A stretch of 64,000 bases of DNA, from assembly GCA_964058845.1 (NCBI GenBank), contig CAXKVR010000019.1, positions 1 through 64,000 of the forward strand, read 5' to 3'. Of the stretch, positions 22,066 to 32,346 are shown piece by piece (the stretch's first letter is position 1; each line of letters opens with the position of its first letter). Below the pieces are notes generated by a model. That model searched no databases. It saw only the letters and a program-made list of their open reading frames with translations, and was not told the DNA's origin. The stretch comes from Carex sylvatica (lineage: Eukaryota > Streptophyta > Magnoliopsida > Poales > Cyperaceae). A program made the position numbers and the translations under genes.

Positions 22066-22073
22066 TATAAATA
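22066..22073 (+). promoter_or_regulatory. LTR TATA box
   Basis: CCTATAAATAGAGGGG is a strong plant TATA box inside the 5' LTR, identical in the 3' LTR at 29424-29431. Transcription would be expected to start about 30 bp downstream, marking the U3/R border. Confidence 0.75.
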
Positions 22074-22726
22074 GAGGGGTGAGGGTAGAGAGAAAAGTTG
22101 CTAATTCACATCGTATCGGATTGTCAGATCGATTCGAGTTTCTATTTTTCTCTCTTTTTCGGTTGCGGTAGTTTACGGGATTCGGGATTCGGAAATAATA
22201 GATTTGCGAAAGTCGCGGTATTTCTGTTTTTGCTTATTAGCGAATCAGAATAACTGCGGGTCGTGAATAGTGTTATTTCGTCCTTTTCTCGGTGAATAGT
22301 ATTTTTGCAGAAAACCGCGGTTTACGGTATTTCTGGCAATAAGAAATAAACCGCTCTCTGGTTAGTCCTGGTGGATAACCGATAGAGGTATCACACGTGT
22401 GATACTCCGAGACGAGTCATTCCCTGGTGTAGCTCTTCTCGCTCGGTCTGCTTTCCAATCAGAATTTGGAAACAAGGTATATACAAGTTATATTAATCTA
22501 TTTAACTGGTAAGTAGATTAATGTTTTAGAAATCAATTATGGAGTAGATCTGTAAAAGGATTAAATAGGGTTCTGATGTCAAAAGAATACGGAAGGTGGA
22601 CCCCTTGGAATGTTTCCTGACATACCCCGTTTAATCCTTGGATTAAGATTAGAAGTAAAATTTTTGTTTTACGTTCTTTCCGCACTTAATCAAATCAATG
22701 GGTTTGAACTGTCAAAACCCCAACAG

Positions 22727-22738
22727 TGGTATCAGAGC
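22727..22738 (+). other. Primer binding site, initiator tRNA-Met type
   Basis: TGGTATCAGAGC follows the 5' LTR after a single base and is complementary to the 3' end of plant initiator tRNA-Met, the usual primer for plant Copia elements. Confidence 0.9.
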
Positions 22739-22739
22739 A

Positions 22740-24430
22740 CAAGGCTCTCCCGCTGATTGATTTTCTAAAAGTTATAACTTATGCAAATTAGATGCATATA
22801 CCGCATATCGGTTTAATTCTTACATTTGCAGCTTAAGTCCAAACCGATTAGAAATGAGATTTTCTTGGTTCGGTTCTACCGACTAAGAAAGTTAAATTAG
22901 ATTTAAGCTTTCTTTATGCTTTCTTATGAAATGTAAACTTTTACATTTCTTGGATCGGTTTTCCGACCGAGAAAGATAAAATAGGATTTTATGCTTTCTT
23001 TATGTTTTCGTTCTAAAACTTTCAACTGCGTTTGAGTATATCTAAGAATGTGATGAAGCAATAAAGTACCTGAGTAAGAGCTGTTAATCTCCACCCGTAA
23101 AAGACAAGGTTAATGTCAAGAAAAGTCTCGGCTTTTCGACTAACCCCTTTTACGTGTCCTGATAGCTGGTCCAAAGGGAACTTTGTCACGTTACCAAATT
23201 ACTTTAACGCTTTTGAAATGGCAAAATGTAACTCTTTCGCCTTTTCGAAAACCTTCGGATAAGTAAAGTTCATCGAAGAATGTGATGAAGCAATAAAGTA
23301 TCTTAGTAAGAGCTGTCATTTCCACACCGTAAAAGAGATGGTTCTGTCTAGGAAAGACTGAGTCTAAGAGGTCCTCGTGACCCCGGTCTTTCCTGGGAGC
23401 CCCTTTTACATGTCCTAATGGCTGGCCGAAAAGAAACTTTGTCACATTACCAAATTGCTTTATGGACCGAAAAGAATATCTGATTTTAAAACATATAAAT
23501 TGTTTATGTGCTTTAAACGGTATGAATAAGAACTGAGCATAGCTGCAAAATAAAGAATTAGTAACTGATAAATAATATACCTGACTTGGTCCCGTATATA
23601 AGTAAATTAGATTTACTGCTTTGATATGAAATGTATAAATTAGATTTATCGCTTTCAAAGGAACCGTGAAAGAACGTGATGTCAAAGAAAGATTTGTGCA
23701 GGAACTCACATTTGTCTTTCTGGCAGACGACTTTCACGTATCCTTAAGAATGTCTAAAGTCAGTTACAAGAACTGACTGCTTAACAAAGCTAAGCATGTG
23801 AAACAGATTTTGATGCCGAAGGAATACGGAGGGTGGACACCCCTGGAATGTTTCCTGACATATCTATTTTAAAGATTGCTGGCACTGTTAAGCATAAACA
23901 CCAACCCATTAATTAAGTAATATGCCCTTCCTACTCTATCCTCCTCACATCATTGTTCATTGGTTGACGGGTCTTGCTCAGCAAGCGTCGCCTTTTACCT
24001 TTGGTGGTCGAGGGTTATGTCCGACATATCAAACCAAATAGAGTGAGGTTACTTACCAATGATTTCCAAAACAGTTTTGGGCTTGGGGCAAAGTCTTCGT
24101 TAAAAACACGTGATGTTTTAACGAAACCAAGAATCACAAGAAGATGTGATTAGCAAGTTTGCTTACCTGAAAATAACTAATGGCTGAGTCATGCGTAAAA
24201 GCTGGCTTGTACATTAATGAAGATAGGGATCTTGGTCCTACTACAAATGGGAATAGAACAAAATTGTAGTGGGAGTTTTATTATTTGAATAAAGCATTAC
24301 ATGAACAAAGCTAAAAATATTTACATTTTAACGTTGTAGAACATGACTAAATGAAACGTCTTTCTCATTACGTTCCTTACTCGAAAAGAAAGACACACGT
24401 AAGAAAAAGGAATATGTTCTGAATACACCG
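22740..24430. other. Long retrotransposon leader with internal direct repeats
   Basis: No gag homology is visible in this 1.7 kb. A block starting GAATGTGATGAAGCAATAAAGTA occurs at 23046-23208 and again, diverged, at 23278-23462. Sequence at 23814-23875 (GGAATACGGAGGGTGGACAC, CTGGAATGTTTCCTGACATA) resembles the LTR end region near 22585-22625. A 172-codon minus-strand frame at 23191-23709 shows no domain and is taken as chance. Confidence 0.5.
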
Positions 24431-24472
24431 GTCCCTACTAAAATAGTAGAGAGCAGCTCTATCAGTACTCAC

Positions 24473-24900
24473 ATGCTTCGTAGGACAAGCAATGTTGAGA
24501 AGCTGAAGAAGCTTAACTGTTCGTTGAGCCACGAGTTGGACACGGACATTATCCTGAACTCACTTCCTCCCAGCTATTCGGGGTTCATCGTGAACTCCCA
24601 TAAGCATGGGATGGATAAGAGCTTGCAGGAGCTCCAAGGGATGATTGAGGGTCAAGGATGGGGACATAGAGAAGAGCTCTCATGTCTTCATGATCCAAGA
24701 AGGTGGGAGGAAGATCAAGAAAGCAAAAAAGGAAAACGGCTACTAAGTACAAAGGCAAAGGGAAGCAGGTTCTTAATCAGAACACTCCCAAGATAAAGGT
24801 CTCTGCTTCCTATGACTGCTATTACTATAATAGCAAGAGTCACTGGAAGAGAAACTGTCCGAGGTATCTGGAAGATCTGAAATCTGAGAGAGACTCAGAA
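24473..24900 (+). pseudogene. Copia gag remnant
   Basis: The frame encodes LSHELDTDIILNSLPPSYSG, a conserved block of the Copia gag domain. A frame change follows, and then a zinc-knuckle-like CYYYNSKSHWKRNC. In the canonical CX2CX4HX4C knuckle the second cysteine should be at the fourth position; here it is tyrosine. The start of gag is missing or unrecognisable. This cannot encode a working capsid protein. Confidence 0.8.
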
Positions 24901-27830
24901 GTTTCAGTCTCTGGTATCAATGATATTGAAGTTAATGTTGCGACCTCTTTTAATAATTCGGTATTGAATACCAGATCATGTGCTCATATTTGTATGAATA
25001 TGCACGCACTAATAAATAAGAGGAAGTTACGCAATAAGGAAGTACAACTCCGAGTTGGAAACGGAGCATGAGTTGCAAGCCGTTACAGTCGGTATGATAG
25101 AGTTGTATTTGCCTAGCGGGCTTGTAAATGGAATTAGAAAATGTATATTTTGTTCCAAGCATTTCCAGAAACATCATTTCAATCTCGTGTTAAGAGATGA
25201 ATGATTTCTCTTTTGTTATAAAAGATAATAGATGTCTATTTATAAAATTGAGACATATTATGGATCCTCTTGTATGATGAATGATCTATATATATTGGAA
25301 ATGAACAAACCCGTGTTTAACATCAATAACAAACGACTCAAAGCATCTCATGAAAGTACGACTTACATGAGGCATTGTCGCCTTGGTCATATAAATGAGA
25401 AACGCATCAAGAAGTTACAAGAAATTGGATTTCTTGATAGATTTGATCTTGAATCAATTAAACACGTGCGAATCTTGTTTACATGGAAAAATGACCAATG
25501 CGTCTTTCTCCAAAAGGGGCGAAAGGGCAAGTGACTTATTAGGTATTATATACACGGATGTATGTGGACCTATGAGTACTTGTGCAAGAAACAGTTATTA
25601 CTACTTTATCACGTTTACTAATGATTTCAGTAAATATGATTATGTCTACTTGATTAGACATAAGTCTGAATTCCTTGAAATTCTCAAAGGATTAAAGGGT
25701 CCTTGCAATGAAAGACTTCAGAAGGAACTCTGCTTTGGTCTTTCCGGCATCTCTTTAATCCTTGGCTCAAGACTGAAGTAGAAAATCAACTAAACAAAAG
25801 TATTAAGGCCTTACGATCGGACCGTAGAGGCAATTACTTGTGTTATGAGTTTAAAATGTACTTAAAGAAATGTGAGATAGTCTCACAGCTCACACCTCCG
25901 GGGACACCGCAATGAAACGGTGTTTCTGAAAGAAGGAATCGAACTCTGCTTGACATGGTTCGTTCCATGATGAGTAACACCACTCTTCCAAAATCATTTT
26001 GGGGACACGCACTAGAAACTGCCGCACGAACAGTAAATATGGTTCCATCTAAGTCAGTAGAAAAGACTCCGTACGAGTTATGGTTTGGAAAATCTCCAAA
26101 TATGTCTTATCTTAAAATATGGGGTTGCGAAGTATTTGTCAAACGCCCGACGTCTGGCAAGCTTGATCCCAAATCTGACAAATGCTTTTTCGTAGGATAT
26201 CCTAAGGAAACGAAAGGATATTACTTCTATTACCAGTCCGAGAACAAATTAGTTGTTGCTCGTCATGGTGTATTTTTGGAGAATGAGTTTCTCACAAAAG
26301 GAAGTAGTGGGAGTAATGTAATACTTGAAGAAATTCAAGATACATCACACAATACAATATCTGAACCAGATCAGATAATCCCACCACTTGATACTTCGGC
26401 TGATGAGCATCTGGAAGTACCAAATCCACAAGTAGCTGTGGAAGAGGTTCTAGTCCCGAGCTCAAGTACTTCAACGCAAGTTGAAGTAGAACTGGATCCG
26501 CATACAGTTGTGGATCAAGTTCGACAGCCCGAAGAACAAGTGCTACGTAGGTCAACAAGGACAGTCCATGCACCTGAGAGGTACTTGGGACTGCACGAGG
26601 TCTCAGTTTTTGATACTGAAGATCCTCTGACCTATGCGGAAGCAATGGATAGACCCGACTCTGATAAATGGCTAAAGGCCATGAGATCCGAAATACAGTC
26701 CATGTATGACAACACGGTCTGGAACCTAGTTGTACCACTTGATGGGGTGAAACCCATAGCTAACAAGTGGGTTTTTAAAAGAAAAACAGACATGGATGGT
26801 AGTATGACTGTATACAAAGCACGGCTTGTAGCGAAAGATTTCAAACAAATTCTCGGCGTAGATTATGATGAAACTTTCTCGCCCGTAGCTATGTTTAAGT
26901 CAATTCGGATACTCCTAGCAATTCCCGCATTTCATGATTATGAAATATGGCAAATGGATGTCAAAACCGCCTTCTTAAATGAAAATTTAGAAGAGGATGT
27001 GTACATGACACAGCCTGAGGGTTTTGAAGATCCGAAGAATGCTGGGAAGGTATGCAAGCTTCTGAAATTCATTTATGGATTGAAGCAAGCATCACGGAGT
27101 TGGAATCTTCAATTTGACGAAGAAGTCAAAAAGTTTGACTTCGTCAGATGCGAAGAAGAACCGTGTGTGTACAGGAAAACTAGTGGGAGTGTCATCGCTT
27201 TTCTAATCTTATATGTAGATAACATACTCTTAATCGGAAACGATATTCCTCTGTTGGAATTAGCCAAGTCTTCATTTAAGAAAGTCTTAGCAATGAAGGA
27301 CTTGGGTGAGACTGTCTATATACTAGACATAGAGATCTACTGAGATAGATCGATTTGACTCATAGGATTGAGTCAAAGCATGTACATTGACAAAGTGTTG
27401 AATCGGTTCAACATGCAGGATTCCAGAAGGGGATTCCTGCCAATGAGTCATGGTGTACAGCTTAGCAAGACTCAGTGTCTTTCGATAACTGATGAGCAAA
27501 AGAGCAATGAGTAGAGTACCATACGCTTTGGCTATGGACTCTATCAAGTACGCCATGTTGTGCACTCGCCCTAATAACTCGTACACTTTGAGTGTGACGA
27601 GTAGATATCAGGCTAATCCATGCTTGGAACATAGGAATACTTCCAAGAGAGTTTTTGGATCAAAAGTTTCTTAACAAACTTAGAGTGGTTCCAAGTGTTC
27701 AAGGCTCTGTGGACCTCTATTGAGACAACAATAGAGCTATAGCTCAGGCCAAGGAACCGAGAACGTACTCGAGATCCAAACGTGTTCTATGACATTATCA
27801 CCTAAAACGAGAGATCGTAAACATAATAAG
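24901..27830 (+). pseudogene. Copia pol remnant (protease, integrase, RT, RNase H)
   Basis: Protease: LNTRSCAHICMN, where an active enzyme has aspartate and glycine at the positions of N and R. Pre-integrase and integrase: HCRLGHINEKRIKKLQEIGF, then a frameshift before CESCLHGKM, then YTDVCGPM and NGVSERRN, with a stop just before NGVSERRN (near 25915). The longest open frame (25955-27343) covers the integrase end through reverse transcriptase, including WVFKRKTDMDG, ARLVAKDFKQ, MDVKTAFLNENLEEDVYM and YGLKQASRSW. The RT catalytic box reads YVDNILL at 27212-27232 instead of YVDD. A stop at 27341-27343 and further breaks separate an RNase H remnant (YAMLCTRP, VTSRYQANP, then RAIAQAKEP). The enzyme set is dead. 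Confidence 0.9.
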
Positions 27831-28083
27831 ATTATTATAATTAATTATAAAAGATATAATTAATATAAAGGTAAAGTAAAGATTTGTAAAAATTGACACA
27901 ATCAGCAATACAGCTGATCCACTCACGAGAGCCTCTTACTCAAGCCATGTACCAGATACATACTGCTTCTATGTGCTTAAAACACATAGGAGATTGGCTA
28001 TGAGGTTTTCTTAAAGATCTGCGAGATCTTTTTAGAATATTAGAGATTCGTATAAGTAGGACCTACAATGATTGGCTCCTAGC

Positions 28084-28096
28084 TTAAGTGGGAGAT
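28084..28096 (+). other. Polypurine tract
   Basis: TTAAGTGGGAGAT directly precedes the TG of the 3' LTR, the usual place for plus-strand priming in Copia elements. Confidence 0.7.
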
Positions 28097-30083
28097 TGTT
28101 AGTTTGTAATAATCTAGAAGTCAATAATACGATAAATTATCATAAAGCTTTGTTCATGAATTGAGTGATTAAATAAACTGTCATTTTGTTGCCTTGAATA
28201 TTATTACATTTATGAATCATTCCTTTATCTGACTAGAGTCAATAACTGGAATTGTGAAACTTCATAATATAGATGTTATATATTCTTAAAAGTCACTAAC
28301 TGAGGTAATTAGCAGGAACACTAATTAACCGTTACAAGGTTAGTATGTGGATTAAAAGATGGTCAAGTTTTACAGACCACTGACAAGAGATGTCATTTTA
28401 ATCACATAGATACATGTTCTAGGAACATGGTATTTGACAGACCCCGAATGAAACATTAAATGGAATTGTGTATGTGTCATTAATGTTTTCATTCAGTGTT
28501 AAGTTCTAAAGTATGAGGTATTCATCTTTCCTACTAAGAAATGTGTATGTGTGATTGTTATCTAACGCTGTCGGTAAAACGCAGTTATAACGGTAGCTTT
28601 TCGGTACACATAACTTAGCTGAGGTAGTGATGGTTTACCAAAAGTACTATTGTCCCTCGTATCTCTATACGAGCTATAGCATCACTGGGCCCCTTGATAG
28701 AGTAAGATTATCTGCTAGCGGTATAATTACAAGAGTAATTATATTTGATAATCTGCTCAAGATCAAGAAAAGATTAAGTTTGCAAGGATGACACACACCT
28801 ACCTTGAAACTGATCTGATAGCTATGAGACGAAAGAACTGACACGAGTAAAATAGTTTACTGGATCGTGATATTGTACAGTACAGCATCATCTGTGTAAT
28901 TGGATGGTCATGACGCGTTATGCCAGATGCCTCTCATGATTATAGAAGTTAAAACAGTTTTAATTCTATTTACCAACATAACACAGATCCTATTGGGTCA
29001 CACCGTATAGGAGCTAATCGGAGAATCTTATTGATTAATTATAAATTGATTATAATTAATATTAAGATGGTTATAATTAATTATACATGATATAATTAAA
29101 TTATAAATGTCATATAAATTGGCAAAGCAAAAACAAAAGGTTAATTTATAAACGTACCCGTTACGTTGTATAAAAGTTACCGAAACAACAAACCGCAAGA
29201 AATATAATTGTTCAGAATAATTATAAGGATGTTAAATTAAATTTGGGCCAAGGGCATTTTGGTCTTTTTACACATGACATGTCATCATCCTTATCCACAT
29301 GACATGTCATCATCCTTATCCATTCAATGGCATTTCCGTAAATGGCATTTTGGTAAATGGCATTTCCGTAAATGGCATTTTGGTAAATGGCATTTCCGTA
29401 ATTCCTAAACCTCCTCAAATGCCTATAAATAGAGGGGTGAGGGTAGAGAGAAAAGTTGCTAATTCACATCGTATCGGATTGTCAGATCGATTCGAGTTTC
29501 TATTTTTCTCTCTTTTTCGGTTGCGGTAGTTTACGGGATTCGGGATTCGGAAATAATAGATTTGCGAAAGTCGCGGTATTTCTGTTTTTGCTTATTAGCG
29601 AATCGGAATAACTGCGGGTCGTGAATAGTGTTATTTCGTCCTTTTCTCAGTGAATAGTGTTTTTGCAGAAAACCGCGGTTTACGGTATTTCTGGCAATAA
29701 GAAATAAATCGCTCTCTGGTTAGTCCTGGTGGATAACCGATAGAGGTATCACACGTGTGATACTTCGAGACGAGTCATTCCCTGGTGTAGCTCTTCTCGC
29801 TCGGTCTGCTTTCCAATCAGAATTTGGAAACAAGGTATATACAAGTTATATTAATCTATTTAACTGGTAAGTAGATTAATATTTTAGAAATCAATTATGG
29901 AGTAGATCTGTAAAAGGATTAAATAGGGTTCTGATGTCAAAGGAATACGGAAGGTGGACCCCTTGGAATGTTTCCTGACATACCCCGTTTAATCCTTGGA
30001 TTAAGATTAGAAGTAAAATTTTTGTTTTACGTTCTTTCCGCACTTAATCAAATCAATGGGTTTGAACTGTCAAAACCCCAACA
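28097..30083 (+). repeat. 3' LTR (1,987 bp)
   Basis: Same length as the 5' LTR and about 99.5% identical by eye. It ends CCCCAACA at 30083, followed by the AACTA target duplication. Confidence 0.95.
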
Positions 30084-30687
30084 AACTAATCTAATTCTAT
30101 ACTTTTTATCAATTACGCAAATAAGAAGGAAAAAAATGGATCTAAAAAGTAACATTATTTAATAGTTCATATTTCATAGTATTACATATTATAATAGATG
30201 AAGAATAATTAATTTTATAAGATAAATGAAGTTAGTATGCATATTTAAATATTTTATATATTATAATAATAATAATCAAAATTAGCTTTCAATTGAAACA
30301 AATGATAATACTTTTACAAATTAATATTATACAAAGAGCAATCAAAAGCAAGAATTAATATTTGAATATTTTTCGATATAGAATGAGAAAATAAACCATG
30401 CACAGATAAAAACAGCAGTATATATATCGTAGAAGACTATGTAGAATTTAAAATAGGAATAGAAGAATAGAAGTCCATATAAATTGCAAAAAAAAAAAAA
30501 CTTATGTAGCATAGCGGTAGCAATAGCGCGTCGCATATAGCAATAATAGCGGTTAGCTATATATTACAGCTATAACAGTCGTAGCTAAGTTAGCGCACTT
30601 TTATCTCATAGCGTAGCGTTTATGGTCCGAAAAAACTATAGCTACGCTATAGTGGCGCTATAGGCTATTTAGAACACTGCTTATTAT

Positions 30688-31600
30688 TATCGTTGTTGTT
30701 ATTATTATTTTTTGTGGCGAAAAGCCGTTCGGTGGATTCTTCACGATTATGTCAAGATTAAATTGAAGCAGGTGGTCTAAATGGGGACCTATCTCTCTTT
30801 TATTTTCTTCTTTTCCTTTTTTTGGGGGTTGTAATTGGAGACTATATATGCATATATAGTACTTCAATTAGGATGCTCCTTAATCCCTCCTAATGTACAA
30901 ATTATTGATGTGATCCCCAGTCCTGATTCTTGCTTTGCACGAGAAGCAACACTCTGTAACAGCTTATTATAAACATTAAACAGGCTGATCCCAATGAATT
31001 CTTGAAAGTTCATATTTCAATTCTTGACAGGGTAGCAAAAGTCGAGGTTGCAACTTGGTTTATCGGATTAATTGCAAAAAAAAAAAATCTAGAGCACATA
31101 TATTATTGTTCCTTATATTTTGTATAGGTAAAATGTTTCTAAACCATTTATTGTTCCACTATTCTGCTTTCAACCAACTTAATACAACAGAATAATCATA
31201 ATAAAATGTAAATAATTTACAACACCTAATTTGTGCTTTATCAAGAAGATAGACAATGCTTTACCCTGGGGCCGTGTGCTTTTTAATTATTATTAAAAGT
31301 ACAATTAAGGACTGTTGCTTGGCTTAATCTTATCCTATATTCCTATCTATCCTTCCTCTATCAAGCTCTGTCACAATATATGTCATCATGGCTTAAGCTT
31401 AAAACAATACACTAAGTACAAAATAAACATAATCCACATAATAACACTAAAAAGCCCTGCTGGTTACAGTGGTGACAGTAACTCACCTGTGGTCCTGTGG
31501 ATGGTTTTCGCATGATCTCATCTCGGACCCACCACCTATGTTGCCATCACATGATCTCATTTTTTGTTTTTTTTATTCAAAATCCCATAGGATGCTTCAC
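30688..31600. other. AT-rich spacer upstream of the Aux/IAA gene
   Basis: No transposon ends or coding exons are evident. It may contain distal promoter sequence of the gene at 32347. I found no TGTCTC auxin-response core on a quick reading of 30900-32340. Confidence 0.4.
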
Positions 31601-32346
31601 ATGATTTTATATACCCCAGTCACTAATTTCCCTAACTAAGCACATATGTTATATAACTAATCTAGCCAATCCTCTTGTGTGCTTTTCGCTTAACCTTTTC
31701 CTGCGCTTCTCTTTATTTCCTTCCATAAAGAGCAAGCCAGGTGTTGATCCTCAAACCTTCCCATACAAGAGAGAGTGAGAAGGAAGAGAATAAAGAGGGA
31801 GAAGAAGAGAGAGAGAAAAAAATCCCAACGATCTCTAATTAGCTTCTGTTGCGTAAGTCATGCTATAAATTAGCTTTTACAGTCTGGTTTCATTCCTGCT
31901 CTGTTCGTATACAGAGAAACCCACAAAAGAAAACCAAAATCCTAGAAGAAATACTCTGATACAGTACCTTTTCAGATAAAAATACTTGAATCTGTTCTTG
32001 GGTCCAGAGCAAGCTTTGGGTAGAGAGAAAGGTTAAAGAAAAGGCTGGTTACTTTATTTCTGTTACTGCTGCTCAGAGATTATCTTTTCATGTTTTTTTT
32101 TTTTTTCGTTTTCTATCTCCATGTTTTGGATATGTTGTCGCATGTGAATATTGGTCGTCCCTGACATAATAGCTGTTTCTCTCTCATCTCTGTTTCTTTC
32201 ACTGGTTAAGCTTGGAGCCTAGCTCAGCTTTAGCAATAGCATTTATTACAATCTCCCTTACTAAACCATCTCTATATTTCTCCTATATTAAAGCTTTCCT
32301 TTCACTTGTTTAGTAGAAGAAGATTAGAGAAGAGAGAGAGAGAGGA
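31601..32346 (+). promoter_or_regulatory. Probable promoter and 5' leader of the Aux/IAA gene
   Basis: Candidate TATA boxes are TTTTATATACC near 31605 and GTTATATAAC near 31650. Downstream lie GA-rich tracts (31768-31820 and 32321-32344) typical of plant 5' leaders. GCGTAAGTC near 31852 could be a leader-intron donor. The start codon context is GAGAGGAATGGAAG. The exact transcription start cannot be decided from sequence. Confidence 0.4.

Larger units (their letters stand above)
20739..22725 (+). repeat. 5' LTR (1,987 bp)
   Basis: It begins TGTTAGTTTGTAATAATC and ends GTCAAAACCCCAACA. Differences from the 3' LTR seen by eye fall at 21868, 21896, 22247, 22291, 22301, 22351, 22407, 22523 and 22584; eight are transitions. 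A TATAAATA promoter box lies at 22066-22073, with two short tandem arrays just upstream. Confidence 0.95.
20739..30083 (+). mobile_element. Complete Copia LTR retrotransposon, coding-defective
   Basis: The element has two 1,987-bp LTRs (TG...CA), a 5-bp target duplication AACTA at 20734-20738 and 30084-30088, a tRNA-Met-type primer site after the 5' LTR, and a purine-rich tract before the 3' LTR. Internal order is gag, protease, integrase, reverse transcriptase, RNase H, which is the Copia order. The LTRs differ at only about nine positions by eye, so insertion is recent, yet gag-pol contains many stops, frameshifts and changed catalytic residues. I infer mobilisation in trans by an intact relative. 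Confidence 0.95.
20549..30679. mobile_element. hAT-type element (781 bp) interrupted by a Copia insertion
   Basis: The left end CAAGGTTCTAAATAGCG matches the reverse complement of the right end, CAGTGTTCTAAATAGCC. A perfect 8-bp direct repeat CTTATTAT flanks the element at 20541-20548 and 30680-30687. Both halves are full of AGCGGTAGCG/TATAGCGGC words. Removing the 9,345-bp Copia element and one copy of its 5-bp duplication leaves about 781 bp. No transposase is visible, so it is non-autonomous. Confidence 0.85.

Noticed and set aside
21863..22171. Repetitive NGISVNGILV / YGNAIYQNAI frames, repeated at 29221-29529
   Set aside because: They translate the 15-bp LTR array and occur identically in both LTRs.
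23191..23709. 172-codon minus-strand frame in the Copia leader
   Set aside because: No domain, antisense to the element, and it spans the duplicated leader block; most likely chance.
26292..26844. Two minus-strand frames within pol
   Set aside because: They are antisense shadows of the integrase/RT reading frame.
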